Shown here in pieces: positions 1-5,240 of a DNA stretch of 6,233 bases. Source of the stretch: an uncultured Oscillospiraceae bacterium (GTDB taxonomy: Bacteria; Bacillota; Clostridia; Oscillospirales; Oscillospiraceae); contig CAKSWM010000091.1 of assembly GCA_934511545.1 (NCBI GenBank), positions 1 to 6,233 of the forward strand, given 5' to 3'. Numbering within the stretch: position 1 is the stretch's first letter; each line of letters starts with the position of its first letter. Below the pieces are notes generated by a model. It saw only the letters and a list, made by a program, of their open reading frames with translations, made no database searches and was not told the origin of the DNA. Made by a program: the position numbers and the translations under genes.

Positions 1-1
1 A

Positions 2-133
2 AAGGCCGTTCTCGGTCATCGGGTCGGAGACCGCGTGCTTGTCGAGGTCAACGAGAATTACAGCTATCATATAATTATCCGCGCGATCGAAAAGGGCACG
101 GACGACGACAGTCTGGAGATAAGCGGGTATTGA
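2..133 (+). CDS. 3' end of a GreA/GreB-type C-terminal-domain protein (partial)
   Basis: This is the last 43 codons of a forward gene cut by the left edge, read from base 2 to the TGA at 131-133. The visible residues include the segment AVLGHRVGDRVLVEV, followed by a beta-strand-like YSYHIIIRAIEK. This resembles the C-terminal FKBP-like domain of transcript cleavage factors GreA/GreB, which typically reads (A)LLGkkvGDevev...yeIl.I. Gre factors bind the RNA polymerase secondary channel and stimulate cleavage of backtracked RNA. The tail DDDSLEISGY extends past the usual GreA end, so it may be a Gre-domain relative rather than GreA itself. There is no terminator before the next gene, which starts 25 bases on, so the two could be co-transcribed. 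The N-terminal coiled coil that would settle the identity lies outside the window. Confidence 0.6.
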   Translation, partial: KAVLGHRVGDRVLVEVNENYSYHIIIRAIEKGTDDDSLEISGY

Positions 134-158
134 TATAACCCTTACTGGAGGTGAGAAA

Positions 159-1049
159 ATGCTGTTTCCGGTGTCGATCTCGTGCTTTCTGGCTGTGGCC
201 AGACACCAGAATGTGACACGCGCGGCGGAGGAGCTCTATATGAGCCGTCAGGCTGTCAGCAAGCAGCTCATAAGGCTTGAAGAGGAGCTTGGAACTCAGC
301 TTTTTGACAGATCTGCCGGAAAGCTCGTTATAACCGCCGCCGGCAGAATGTATTATGAGTTTTTCAGTTCCATGTTTGACCGCTGGAACACCCTTCAGGC
401 GGACGTCCGCGCGCTCAGCGAGCAGGCCAGACTTGTCAGGATCGGTTTTCTGAAAGGAATAAACATCGAGGAACAGATATTCTCTCTCATCGATGAATGC
501 GCCGCGAACGAACAGGGTCTGCGCTTTATCTGGGAACGGCTCGAGCCCGTCGAGCTGATCGAACGGCTGCTCTGCGGAAGGCTTGATATCATTTTTTCCT
601 TTGAACCGGAACTTCACGATGTTGAAATATCCAAAATACAGTTTATTGAGTCCTGCTTCTGCGTCGTGATAAGCCAGGCGCATCCGCAGTTTTCGAACAT
701 AAAAAAGCTGAGTGACTTTGAAAACTGCCGCTTCCTCACATGGAAGCTGGAACGTCTTCCGGAAGAAACTTCGGTCAGCGACTTTTCCAAGCTCTGCGCC
801 AGATGCGGGATACGCGTCCGCGAGCTTACCCGGCTCCCGAACATGGAATCCGTTGAAACAGGCGTCGAGATGGGAAGCGGAGTCACCCTCTGCAACATGC
901 ATGACCGGCTGTGTTCCAGACCTCGCATAAGAGCATTCCCGACGGACATAAGAAGCGACATAGAAGTTGCATGGCGTACTGATGAATCCAATCCCGTTAT
1001 AACCGGTATCATAGACAAAATTAAGAAAAAGCTGAGCACTTTCGAATAG
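159..1049 (+). CDS. LysR-family transcriptional regulator
   Basis: This 296-residue protein has the usual length of a LysR-type regulator. Residues 3-61 form the winged helix-turn-helix: FLAVARHQNVTRAAEEL, then MSRQAVSKQLIRLEEELGTQLFDR (residues 28-51), with the conserved A22-A23, S29, S34, L40-E41 and L48-F49-R51 positions. A linker helix runs to about residue 88, and the rest (about 90-296) is the periplasmic-binding-protein-like effector domain, beginning with the strand LVRIGFLKG. The start is fixed by GGAGGTGA at 147-154, four bases before ATG. LysR proteins are cytosolic, usually tetrameric activators that respond to a small metabolite and commonly control adjacent genes. The SnoaL/beta-helix pair lies directly downstream in the same orientation behind its own promoter, so it is the likeliest target. 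This differs from the classic divergent LysR arrangement, and the target and effector are inferred, not shown. LysR membership is firm; no named subfamily is recognised. Confidence 0.95.
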   Translation: MLFPVSISCFLAVARHQNVTRAAEELYMSRQAVSKQLIRLEEELGTQLFDRSAGKLVITAAGRMYYEFFSSMFDRWNTLQADVRALSEQARLVRIGFLKGINIEEQIFSLIDECAANEQGLRFIWERLEPVELIERLLCGRLDIIFSFEPELHDVEISKIQFIESCFCVVISQAHPQFSNIKKLSDFENCRFLTWKLERLPEETSVSDFSKLCARCGIRVRELTRLPNMESVETGVEMGSGVTLCNMHDRLCSRPRIRAFPTDIRSDIEVAWRTDESNPVITGIIDKIKKKLSTFE

Positions 1050-1054
1050 TATCG

Positions 1055-1097
1055 GCGGCTCCCGCAAATGTAAACTCGCGGGAGCCGCTCCATTTTA
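1055..1097 (+). terminator. Hairpin terminator after the LysR gene
   Basis: A perfect 11-bp inverted repeat (GCGGCTCCCGC at 1055-1065 and GCGGGAGCCGC at 1078-1088) encloses a 12-base loop. It starts six bases after the LysR stop codon and is followed by TCCATTTTA, a short and imperfect U-tract. It probably separates the regulator transcript from the downstream pair, with possible read-through because the U-tract is weak. Confidence 0.75.
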
Positions 1098-1124
1098 GTT
1101 GACATTGTGCGCCGTAAATCCTGC

Positions 1125-1153
1125 TTTTCACCCGCCCCTGCGGAAAGTATAAT
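1125..1153 (+). promoter_or_regulatory. Sigma-A-type promoter for the SnoaL/beta-helix operon
   Basis: A perfect -10 element, TATAAT (1148-1153), is preceded at exactly 17 bases by TTTTCA (1125-1130), which matches four of six positions of the TTGACA -35 consensus. Transcription would begin near 1160, giving a leader of about 27 bases before the AGGAGG at 1172-1177. A good -10 with a mediocre -35 suits an activator-dependent promoter, consistent with the LysR regulator upstream. A consensus TTGACA at 1099-1104 lies too far upstream (43 bases) to pair with this -10. I found no convincing dyad-symmetric T-N11-A LysR box. Confidence 0.7.
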
Positions 1154-1186
1154 CATAGTATCCGAAACAACAGGAGGGACTCAGAA

Positions 1187-1969
1187 ATGGCTGATATCGA
1201 AAAAAGGCTCGAATCACTTGAAGCGGACTATAAGAAAACGATAGCGGAACTTCGGGTCGATCTTGCAAAAGAAAAGGCGGTAACGCAGATCCAGAACTGC
1301 ATGGGACGCTATGCCTATATGCACACCGGCGGTATGCATACGGCCTGTCTTGAATGTTTCGCAAACGGAGACCCAGATCTGACGATAGAGATCGGGCCGA
1401 CCGGCGTCTACCGCGGACCCGACGCCGCTATGCGCGTATATGGTCTCGGACACAACGAATACGAGGCGGAGCGCATCGGCTTTATGGCTGAGCATGCACT
1501 CACGACCCCGGTGATCGAAGTCGCAGACGATCTTCAGACGGCCAAGGCGATATGGATAAGCCCCGGCCACGAGACCGCGCCGGATCCCGAAACGGGAAAA
1601 TACGAGGGCGACTGGATCTGGGGACGCTACGCTATGGATTTCAAATGCGTGAACGGCGAATGGAAGATCTGGCATTTCCAGATGTTCCCGACTTTCAGAT
1701 GCGACTATTATACCTGCTGGACGGAGACCGAACCCAACGACAGAGTACAGGAGCGCATGCGGCTTGAGGCAGGGCTTGACATGAATGTCCCAATGTTTGA
1801 CGCCGCCCCCGCAGACGAGCCGACGACATTCTTTGAAGAATATGCGACAGACCGCGTAATGAAGTTCTGGCCGCAGCCGCCCAAGCCCTATGCGACCTTT
1901 GAGGGCACGCAGAGCATGGTCGGAGCGCCTCCCGAGGATGTTGCGGTCACAAACAACTACAAGAAATAA
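1187..1969 (+). CDS. SnoaL/NTF2-like protein, possible dehydratase- or isomerase-type enzyme
   Basis: This is a 260-residue cytosolic protein with no signal peptide or membrane segment. Residues 3-32 form a charged amphipathic helix with heptad-like leucines (L8, L11, L22, L26), probably a coiled coil for oligomerisation. Residues 34-170 fit the SnoaL/NTF2 cone fold: an opening helix IQNCMGRYAYMH (Y42, Y44, H46), a strand with TGVYRGPDA (73-80), then AEHALTTPVIEVADD (101-115), where H103 sits where BaiE/scytalone-dehydratase-like enzymes carry a catalytic histidine. The fold ends with WGRYAMDF and the closing strand NGEWKIWHFQMFPTF. Residues 171-260 are an extension rich in aromatics and prolines (FWPQPPKPY). 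Relatives dehydrate, isomerise or cyclise small molecules, but some only bind ligands, so the reaction is unknown. The start is set by AGGAGG at 1172-1177. It is the first gene of an apparent two-gene operon behind a LysR regulator. Family placement is fairly secure; a catalytic role is inference. Confidence 0.8.
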   Translation: MADIEKRLESLEADYKKTIAELRVDLAKEKAVTQIQNCMGRYAYMHTGGMHTACLECFANGDPDLTIEIGPTGVYRGPDAAMRVYGLGHNEYEAERIGFMAEHALTTPVIEVADDLQTAKAIWISPGHETAPDPETGKYEGDWIWGRYAMDFKCVNGEWKIWHFQMFPTFRCDYYTCWTETEPNDRVQERMRLEAGLDMNVPMFDAAPADEPTTFFEEYATDRVMKFWPQPPKPYATFEGTQSMVGAPPEDVAVTNNYKK

Positions 1970-1999
1970 GCAGAAATTAAATAGAATTGGAGAAAAACT

Positions 2000-3754
2000 A
2001 TGGCAGATATCAAGGCTGTAAAAGACACATGGGTCGTTGAAGAGACAACATATCTCGACGAACTCACCATTGAAGAGGGCGGCTCCATCGTCGCTCCCGA
2101 GGGCAAGGTCCTTGCGCTTTCCGTTGACGGACGCGGCTTTGAGGCAAAGCCCGGCTACTATTACGGAAACGTCGTCATCTCCGTTGCGGAGCCCTATATG
2201 CTCGCGCCCTCCTGCATTTTCCGCGACTCCGGCCGCTGGTCCCCGCTCCGCGCCGCCGTCGTCGTCAAGGACGGCAAGCTCGTCGAAGGCGAGAGCATGC
2301 CCGCACACATCGTAAGCGGAGAGATCTCCGGAAAATCCGCACGCGATTTCGCCGTTACCACGATCGATCCTCATTTCAACGGTCTCGTCATCGCCGGAGA
2401 CACGGACTATCTTGTCGATAACGCATACATGGCCTTCGAGGGCAAGGGCGACAACGACTTCGAGGGCTGCGGAGCCGGCATCGCCTGCTATGACAGCGCA
2501 AGAGTCAATATCAAGAACTCCCGGTTCCACTTTAACGCCGTCACCCGCTGCACCGTTCACTGCGGCGGAGATTCGATAGTCCGCATTGAAAACAGCGAAC
2601 TTCGCAACGACAGCCCCCACACCGACATGCGTCCGGCCTGGGTCATGGGCCTGGACGGCACGAACCGCGCCATTCAGCTCTGCGACCGCGCCTCCGTCGA
2701 ATTCATCAACTGCGACCTCAAGTCCAACGGCTGGGGCGTTATCTCCGTTGATGGACCCATTCAGACCCGCATGCTGCTCAAGGACACCAGGATGGAGCTC
2801 TCCGGTACCCGCGCCCGCGGCTACGGCGCCTTTATCTTCGGCGACTGCAAGGCAGAGTTCGATCACTGCGAGATAAATGTCAACGGCTATCCCCTTCTCA
2901 TCAACACCGAGCGGGACGCCATCGCAAAGGTGACGGGCGGAACGGTCATAACCGCTCCTCTGTACGGCACCATGTTCTTCCGCGATGAAGCAGGCACGCT
3001 CATCATGGATAAAGGCTCCGTCATAAACTCCCGTCAGGCCTGCCTTGTGTTCAAGGCCAGCAACAGCTTCTGCTATCTCGACGATGTTTCCCTTAACGCT
3101 GAAAACGGCATTATCTGCCAGATGATGGACAACGACGACCCCGGCGTCATGGTCGATCACTTCTGCCCTCCCGTCGGCGAGATCGACACGCCGATCGAAG
3201 GCCGCGACCTCACCACCGGCGACAAGAGCCGCGACGTTTTCCTGTATATCTCCAACAGCCAGCTCAAGGGCGATTTCCTCAACTCCTCAACAAACCTCAA
3301 GGCTAACTGCCGCGTAGCGGGCAACACCCACTTCGACCTCAACGACGATGCCCTCAACGAGACGATCGGCGAATCCCTCTCTGTCAGCCAGGATCTCGTG
3401 TATCAGGATGACGAGACTCAGGGCGCCAAGAACCTCGTTATCGAGCTCAAGAACGCCTCCATCGTCGGCGTGGTCAGCTCCGCCGTTCAGAAATACCGCG
3501 ACGGCGTTACCCGCATCGACGACAGGAACCAGTACGAACTGACCAACGTCATCCAGACCCCCGCTCCCGCCGTCAACAACGGCGTCATTCTCTCGCTGGA
3601 CAAGGACTCCAAGTGGGTCGTGACCGGCAAGAGCTATCTCACCGCTCTGGACATTGCGGAAGAGGCGATAGTAGACGCAAAGCGCATGACCGTAAACGGC
3701 GTTGAAACGCCTATCGGCCCGGGCAGCTACCGCGGCGATATCGTGATCGAGTAA
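2000..3754 (+). CDS. Cytosolic right-handed parallel beta-helix protein, function unknown
   Basis: This 584-residue protein starts at ATG 2000 behind GGAG (1989-1992), 30 bases after the SnoaL-like gene, so the two are almost certainly co-transcribed. The centre (about residues 127-380, resuming around 410-500) is built of rungs of roughly 21-25 residues, each with a strand and asparagine/cysteine turn: ARVNIKNSRF, SIVRIENSEL, ASVEFINCDL, CKAEFDHCEI, GTLIMDKGSV, FLYISNSQLK, LVIELKNASI. This is the pattern of a right-handed parallel beta-helix. Most such proteins are exported lyases, glycosidases or adhesins, but this one starts MADIKAVKDTW with no signal peptide, lipobox or anchor, so it should stay in the cytoplasm. 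Residues 10-62 and 537-584 resemble each other (see finding). The C-terminal segment SKWVVTGKSYLTALDI also resembles a rung motif common in bacterial adhesin-like beta-helices. No catalytic motif is recognised. Codon choice is strongly skewed to C-ending codons, suggesting high expression. Possible roles are an enzyme acting with the SnoaL protein, or a scaffold or binding protein; neither is shown. Confidence 0.85.
   Translation: MADIKAVKDTWVVEETTYLDELTIEEGGSIVAPEGKVLALSVDGRGFEAKPGYYYGNVVISVAEPYMLAPSCIFRDSGRWSPLRAAVVVKDGKLVEGESMPAHIVSGEISGKSARDFAVTTIDPHFNGLVIAGDTDYLVDNAYMAFEGKGDNDFEGCGAGIACYDSARVNIKNSRFHFNAVTRCTVHCGGDSIVRIENSELRNDSPHTDMRPAWVMGLDGTNRAIQLCDRASVEFINCDLKSNGWGVISVDGPIQTRMLLKDTRMELSGTRARGYGAFIFGDCKAEFDHCEINVNGYPLLINTERDAIAKVTGGTVITAPLYGTMFFRDEAGTLIMDKGSVINSRQACLVFKASNSFCYLDDVSLNAENGIICQMMDNDDPGVMVDHFCPPVGEIDTPIEGRDLTTGDKSRDVFLYISNSQLKGDFLNSSTNLKANCRVAGNTHFDLNDDALNETIGESLSVSQDLVYQDDETQGAKNLVIELKNASIVGVVSSAVQKYRDGVTRIDDRNQYELTNVIQTPAPAVNNGVILSLDKDSKWVVTGKSYLTALDIAEEAIVDAKRMTVNGVETPIGPGSYRGDIVIE
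2027..2185 (+). repeat. N-terminal copy of a protein-level terminal repeat in the beta-helix gene
   Basis: Residues 10-62 of the beta-helix protein carry W11-V-V, Y18-L19, L22, I24, then V42-D-G and PGYYYGNVVI (51-60). The same ordered landmarks occur at the C-terminus. The similarity is at protein level and is not an obvious DNA repeat, so it reflects an old duplication or convergent rung structure. Confidence 0.6.
3608..3751 (+). repeat. C-terminal copy of the terminal repeat in the beta-helix gene
   Basis: Residues 537-584 carry W539-V-V, Y546-L547, L550, I552, then V565-N-G and PGSYRGDIVI (574-583). The W-to-YL-to-L-to-I spacing is identical to the N-terminal copy. Five residues are missing between I552 and V565, and the register from V[DN]G to VI is again gap-free. 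Confidence 0.6.
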
Positions 3755-3775
3755 TCCACGCATACTTTGACATAT

Positions 3776-3801
3776 CCTGCGCACATGCCGCTGTGCGCAG
3801 G
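3776..3801 (+). terminator. Hairpin after the beta-helix gene
   Basis: A perfect 10-bp stem (CCTGCGCACA at 3776-3785 with TGTGCGCAGG at 3792-3801) has a 6-base loop and begins 21 bases after the stop codon. It is followed by GCCCTTACAAAAAAG, with no U-tract on the forward strand, so on its own it is a poor intrinsic terminator. It may act as a 3'-end stabilising hairpin, with termination at the next stem-loop. Confidence 0.5.
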
Positions 3802-3809
3802 GCCCTTAC

Positions 3810-3845
3810 AAAAAAGCAGCGCCGCGTCCCAACAGGGGCGCGGCG
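3810..3845 (-). terminator. Rho-independent terminator of rsmE, probably bidirectional
   Basis: The arms 3820-3830 and 3835-3845 form an 11-bp GC-rich stem with one G-U pair and a 4-base loop. Read on the minus strand it follows the rsmE stop codon by six bases and is followed, four bases past the stem, by six T residues (A-run 3810-3815), a classic intrinsic terminator. Read on the plus strand the stem is followed by TCAGTTTT, so it could also stop transcripts from the beta-helix operon. Confidence 0.85.
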
Positions 3846-3851
3846 TCAGTT

Positions 3852-4586
3852 TTAAAGGTTGCCGGTAGCATACATTACGGCGGTCATAGCAATAACGGGA
3901 GCCGTCTCGCAGCGGAGAATGCGCGGTCCCATGGATATCGGCGTCATTCCCGAAAGACGCGCCATCTCTGCCTCATAGGGCTCAAAGCCGCCTTCCGGCC
4001 CGGTTATTATCGCGCAGGAGCCAAACTGTCCCGCATTTTCGATGGCCTGTTTTATCGTCATGCGTTCTCCCGTCTCATACATGAACAGACGCAGGTCAGA
4101 CTTTTTGGCTATCTCGAGCGCATCTGCAAACGCGGGCACAAAGCTCAGCTCCGGTATGCGTCCGCGGCCCGACTGCTTTGCAGCCTCCTCCGCGATGCGG
4201 CGCAGCCTTTCCAGCTTTTTCTCCACGCTCCTGCCCTCCGGCCGTGCAACGCAGCGGTCGCAAAGGAACAGAACGATCTTTCCGGCCCCCGCTTCCGTAC
4301 ATTTCTGAACGAGATAGTCAACTCGCTCTCCTTTTGGGAACCCCGCAAGGACAGTGCAGTCCACCGTAGGCTCCGCAGGACACGGTCCGGTTTCGAGTAT
4401 CTCGGCCTCCACTTCTCCCTGCCCGATATGGCTTATGCGGCATTTGTGATCCGTTCCGTCCCCGTCGCAGACGACAACGCGGTCGCCTATTTTCATCCGC
4501 AGCACCCTTACGTGCTCGGCATCGCTGCCTGTTATCATCGCATAGCCCTTTGCGGCATTTGTTCCGGCAATAAAAAATCTTGGCAT
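3852..4586 (-). CDS. rsmE: 16S rRNA (uracil(1498)-N(3))-methyltransferase RsmE
   Basis: This 244-residue protein has the standard RsmE length and architecture. RsmE uses S-adenosylmethionine to methylate N3 of U1498 in helix 44 of 16S rRNA, acting on the assembled 30S subunit. An N-terminal PUA-like RNA-binding region (about 1-70) begins MPRFFI and holds H25-V-x-R-V-L-R and G34-D35. The SPOUT (trefoil-knot) methyltransferase domain (about 73-244) shows GFPKGERVDYLVQKCTEAG (82-100), the helix with EEAAKQSGR (133-141), the SAM-binding ITGPEGGFEPYE (194-205), and the knot motif MGPRILRCETA (219-229). The start is supported by AAGGAGG (complement of 4595-4601), eight bases before ATG. In many Clostridia this gene follows prmA; here the divergent neighbour is a ferritin-like gene, so it appears monocistronic with its own promoter and terminator. 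All key motifs are intact. Confidence 0.97.
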   Translation of the reverse strand: MPRFFIAGTNAAKGYAMITGSDAEHVRVLRMKIGDRVVVCDGDGTDHKCRISHIGQGEVEAEILETGPCPAEPTVDCTVLAGFPKGERVDYLVQKCTEAGAGKIVLFLCDRCVARPEGRSVEKKLERLRRIAEEAAKQSGRGRIPELSFVPAFADALEIAKKSDLRLFMYETGERMTIKQAIENAGQFGSCAIITGPEGGFEPYEAEMARLSGMTPISMGPRILRCETAPVIAMTAVMYATGNL

Positions 4587-4599
4587 TATGTAAACCTCC

Positions 4600-4628
4600 T
4601 TGGCAGAGATAAAGTCATATATCAGAAT
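4600..4628 (+). promoter_or_regulatory. Possible promoter for the ferritin-like gene
   Basis: TTGGCA (4600-4605, five of six -35 positions) and CAGAAT (4623-4628, four of six -10 positions) are separated by 17 bases on the plus strand. The -10 overlaps the divergent rsmE -10 by two bases, and the leader would be about 75 bases long. The call is weak because the -10 is poor. No PerR- or Fur-like palindrome was convincing here. Confidence 0.3.
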
Positions 4629-4655
4629 TATCGCACAAATTTCGCCTCAGTGCAA
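4627..4655 (-). promoter_or_regulatory. Probable rsmE promoter
   Basis: On the minus strand, TTGCAC (complement of 4650-4655) and GATAAT (complement of 4627-4632) are separated by exactly 17 bases. The -10 matches five of six consensus positions and the -35 three. This gives a leader of roughly 35 bases before the rsmE start. Confidence 0.5.
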
Positions 4656-4694
4656 GGATTAACGGCGCACCGCGTGCCGGCATAGCATGAATAC

Positions 4695-4706
4695 GGGGAG
4701 GTGATC
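4695..4706 (+). promoter_or_regulatory. Near-perfect Shine-Dalgarno of the ferritin-like gene
   Basis: GGAGGTGATC (4697-4706) is complementary over ten consecutive bases to the conserved 3' end of bacterial 16S rRNA (GAUCACCUCC). It lies two bases before ATG 4709, with the GGAGG core seven bases away. It fixes the start codon over the in-phase alternatives and predicts strong translation. Confidence 0.85.
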
Positions 4707-4708
4707 CC

Positions 4709-5122
4709 ATGAATGAAAGGAGCACGCCGTCGGAGCTCGACAGGCTTTGCGAAATGATGGACAACGAGCTTGCCTCCGAACAGTTTTACAGGCAGCTCGC
4801 CCCAAAGTTTTCAAAGCAGCCGGCTCATCGCCTGATTCAGGCGGCGCAGGATGAATCCCGGCACCTCCGGGCGCTCCAGATGGAATACTTTCTGCTTACC
4901 GGCGACAGCTATTCGCCGTCTGCGGAAAATGCGGAGGTAGCCGGCTGTCTTTCCGCTCTGCGCAGCGGTTATCATGCAGAGAGAGCCGCTTATGACGGCT
5001 ATATGGCAGCCGCGCAGGAGACGGCTTCAACAGCGCTTGCGGCGGTTTTTATCGACAACGCGGCGGACGAAGCGCGCCATGCGCAGATGCTGCGGGAAAT
5101 GATCGGCAAGGCGCTGGGTTAG
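4709..5122 (+). CDS. Rubrerythrin-like/ferritin-like diiron protein
   Basis: This 137-residue, all-helical protein carries a complete set of candidate diiron ligands in the ferritin-like order: E20 in helix 1 (ELASEQFY), E49-S-R-H52 in helix 2, E91 in helix 3 (HAERAAYDGY), and E121-A-R-H124 in helix 4. Tyrosines sit seven residues after both E20 and E91 (Y27, Y98), showing the internal symmetry of the four-helix bundle. Rubrerythrins reduce hydrogen peroxide in anaerobes using electrons from a rubredoxin-type Fe(Cys)4 domain. This protein is short and has no C-terminal CxxC pair, so it would need an external electron donor or serve another role such as iron binding. It is cytosolic, with no signal peptide. 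It diverges from rsmE and stands alone, with a stem-loop downstream. The family is secure from the motif spacing; peroxidase activity is inference. Confidence 0.88.
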   Translation: MNERSTPSELDRLCEMMDNELASEQFYRQLAPKFSKQPAHRLIQAAQDESRHLRALQMEYFLLTGDSYSPSAENAEVAGCLSALRSGYHAERAAYDGYMAAAQETASTALAAVFIDNAADEARHAQMLREMIGKALG

Positions 5123-5134
5123 AAGCATCCGGTC

Positions 5135-5181
5135 CCGCCGGGAAGGTCCGGAGCGATCTTCCGGCGGCAGGAAGCCTTTTT
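5135..5181 (+). terminator. Weak stem-loop and T-run after the ferritin-like gene
   Basis: The arms at 5135-5145 and 5158-5167 pair over ten base pairs with one bulged G, starting 12 bases after the stop codon. A run of five T residues (5177-5181) lies about nine bases past the stem, which is further than in a typical intrinsic terminator. Confidence 0.4.
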
Positions 5182-5189
5182 GACAGGCA

Positions 5190-5221
5190 GAGCCGTCTCA
5201 CCGGATGGGGTGAGACGGCTC
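5190..5221. terminator. Bidirectional 13-bp stem-loop between convergent genes
   Basis: A perfect 13-bp stem (GAGCCGTCTCACC at 5190-5202 with its complement at 5209-5221) has a 6-base loop and lies between the convergent ferritin-like and CoA-transferase genes. It is 20 bases beyond the CoA-transferase stop codon. Neither strand has a long U-tract after it (TTAATTCG on the plus strand, TGCCTGTC on the minus strand), but position and stability support a shared terminator. Confidence 0.7.
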
Positions 5222-5240
5222 TTAATTCGTTGAATATCGC

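Noticed and set aside
75..1067. 330-codon open frame on the minus strand opposite the LysR gene
   Set aside because: Its translation shows no family features, and it crosses the LysR gene and half of its terminator hairpin. The forward frame is an unambiguous LysR protein.
1094..1118. TTTA / TAAA inverted repeat as a LysR operator
   Set aside because: Only four base pairs match, with a 17-base spacer and no extension on either side; this is expected by chance.
1099..1127. TTGACA (1099-1104) as a -35 element with a -10 around 1122-1127
   Set aside because: The sequence at the proper spacing (TGCTTT) matches the -10 consensus at only two positions, whereas TTTTCA-17-TATAAT just downstream is far better.
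614..1156. 180-codon minus-strand frame covering the end of the LysR gene and the operon promoter
   Set aside because: The product is low in recognisable features and overlaps a real gene, a terminator and a promoter.
1214..3160. 648-codon open frame on the minus strand spanning the SnoaL-like gene and most of the beta-helix gene
   Set aside because: It is codon-aligned with the two forward genes and stays open only because they avoid TTA, CTA and TCA. Its translation has no recognisable domain, while the forward frames have clear folds and ribosome binding sites.
3287..3784. 165-codon minus-strand frame opposite the end of the beta-helix gene
   Set aside because: Its Val/Asp/Ala-rich translation is a by-product of C-ending codons on the coding strand, and it has no supported function.
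4601..4640. PerR or Fur box near the ferritin-like gene
   Set aside because: The AT-rich stretch lacks the required dyad symmetry on comparison with TTATAATNATTATAA.
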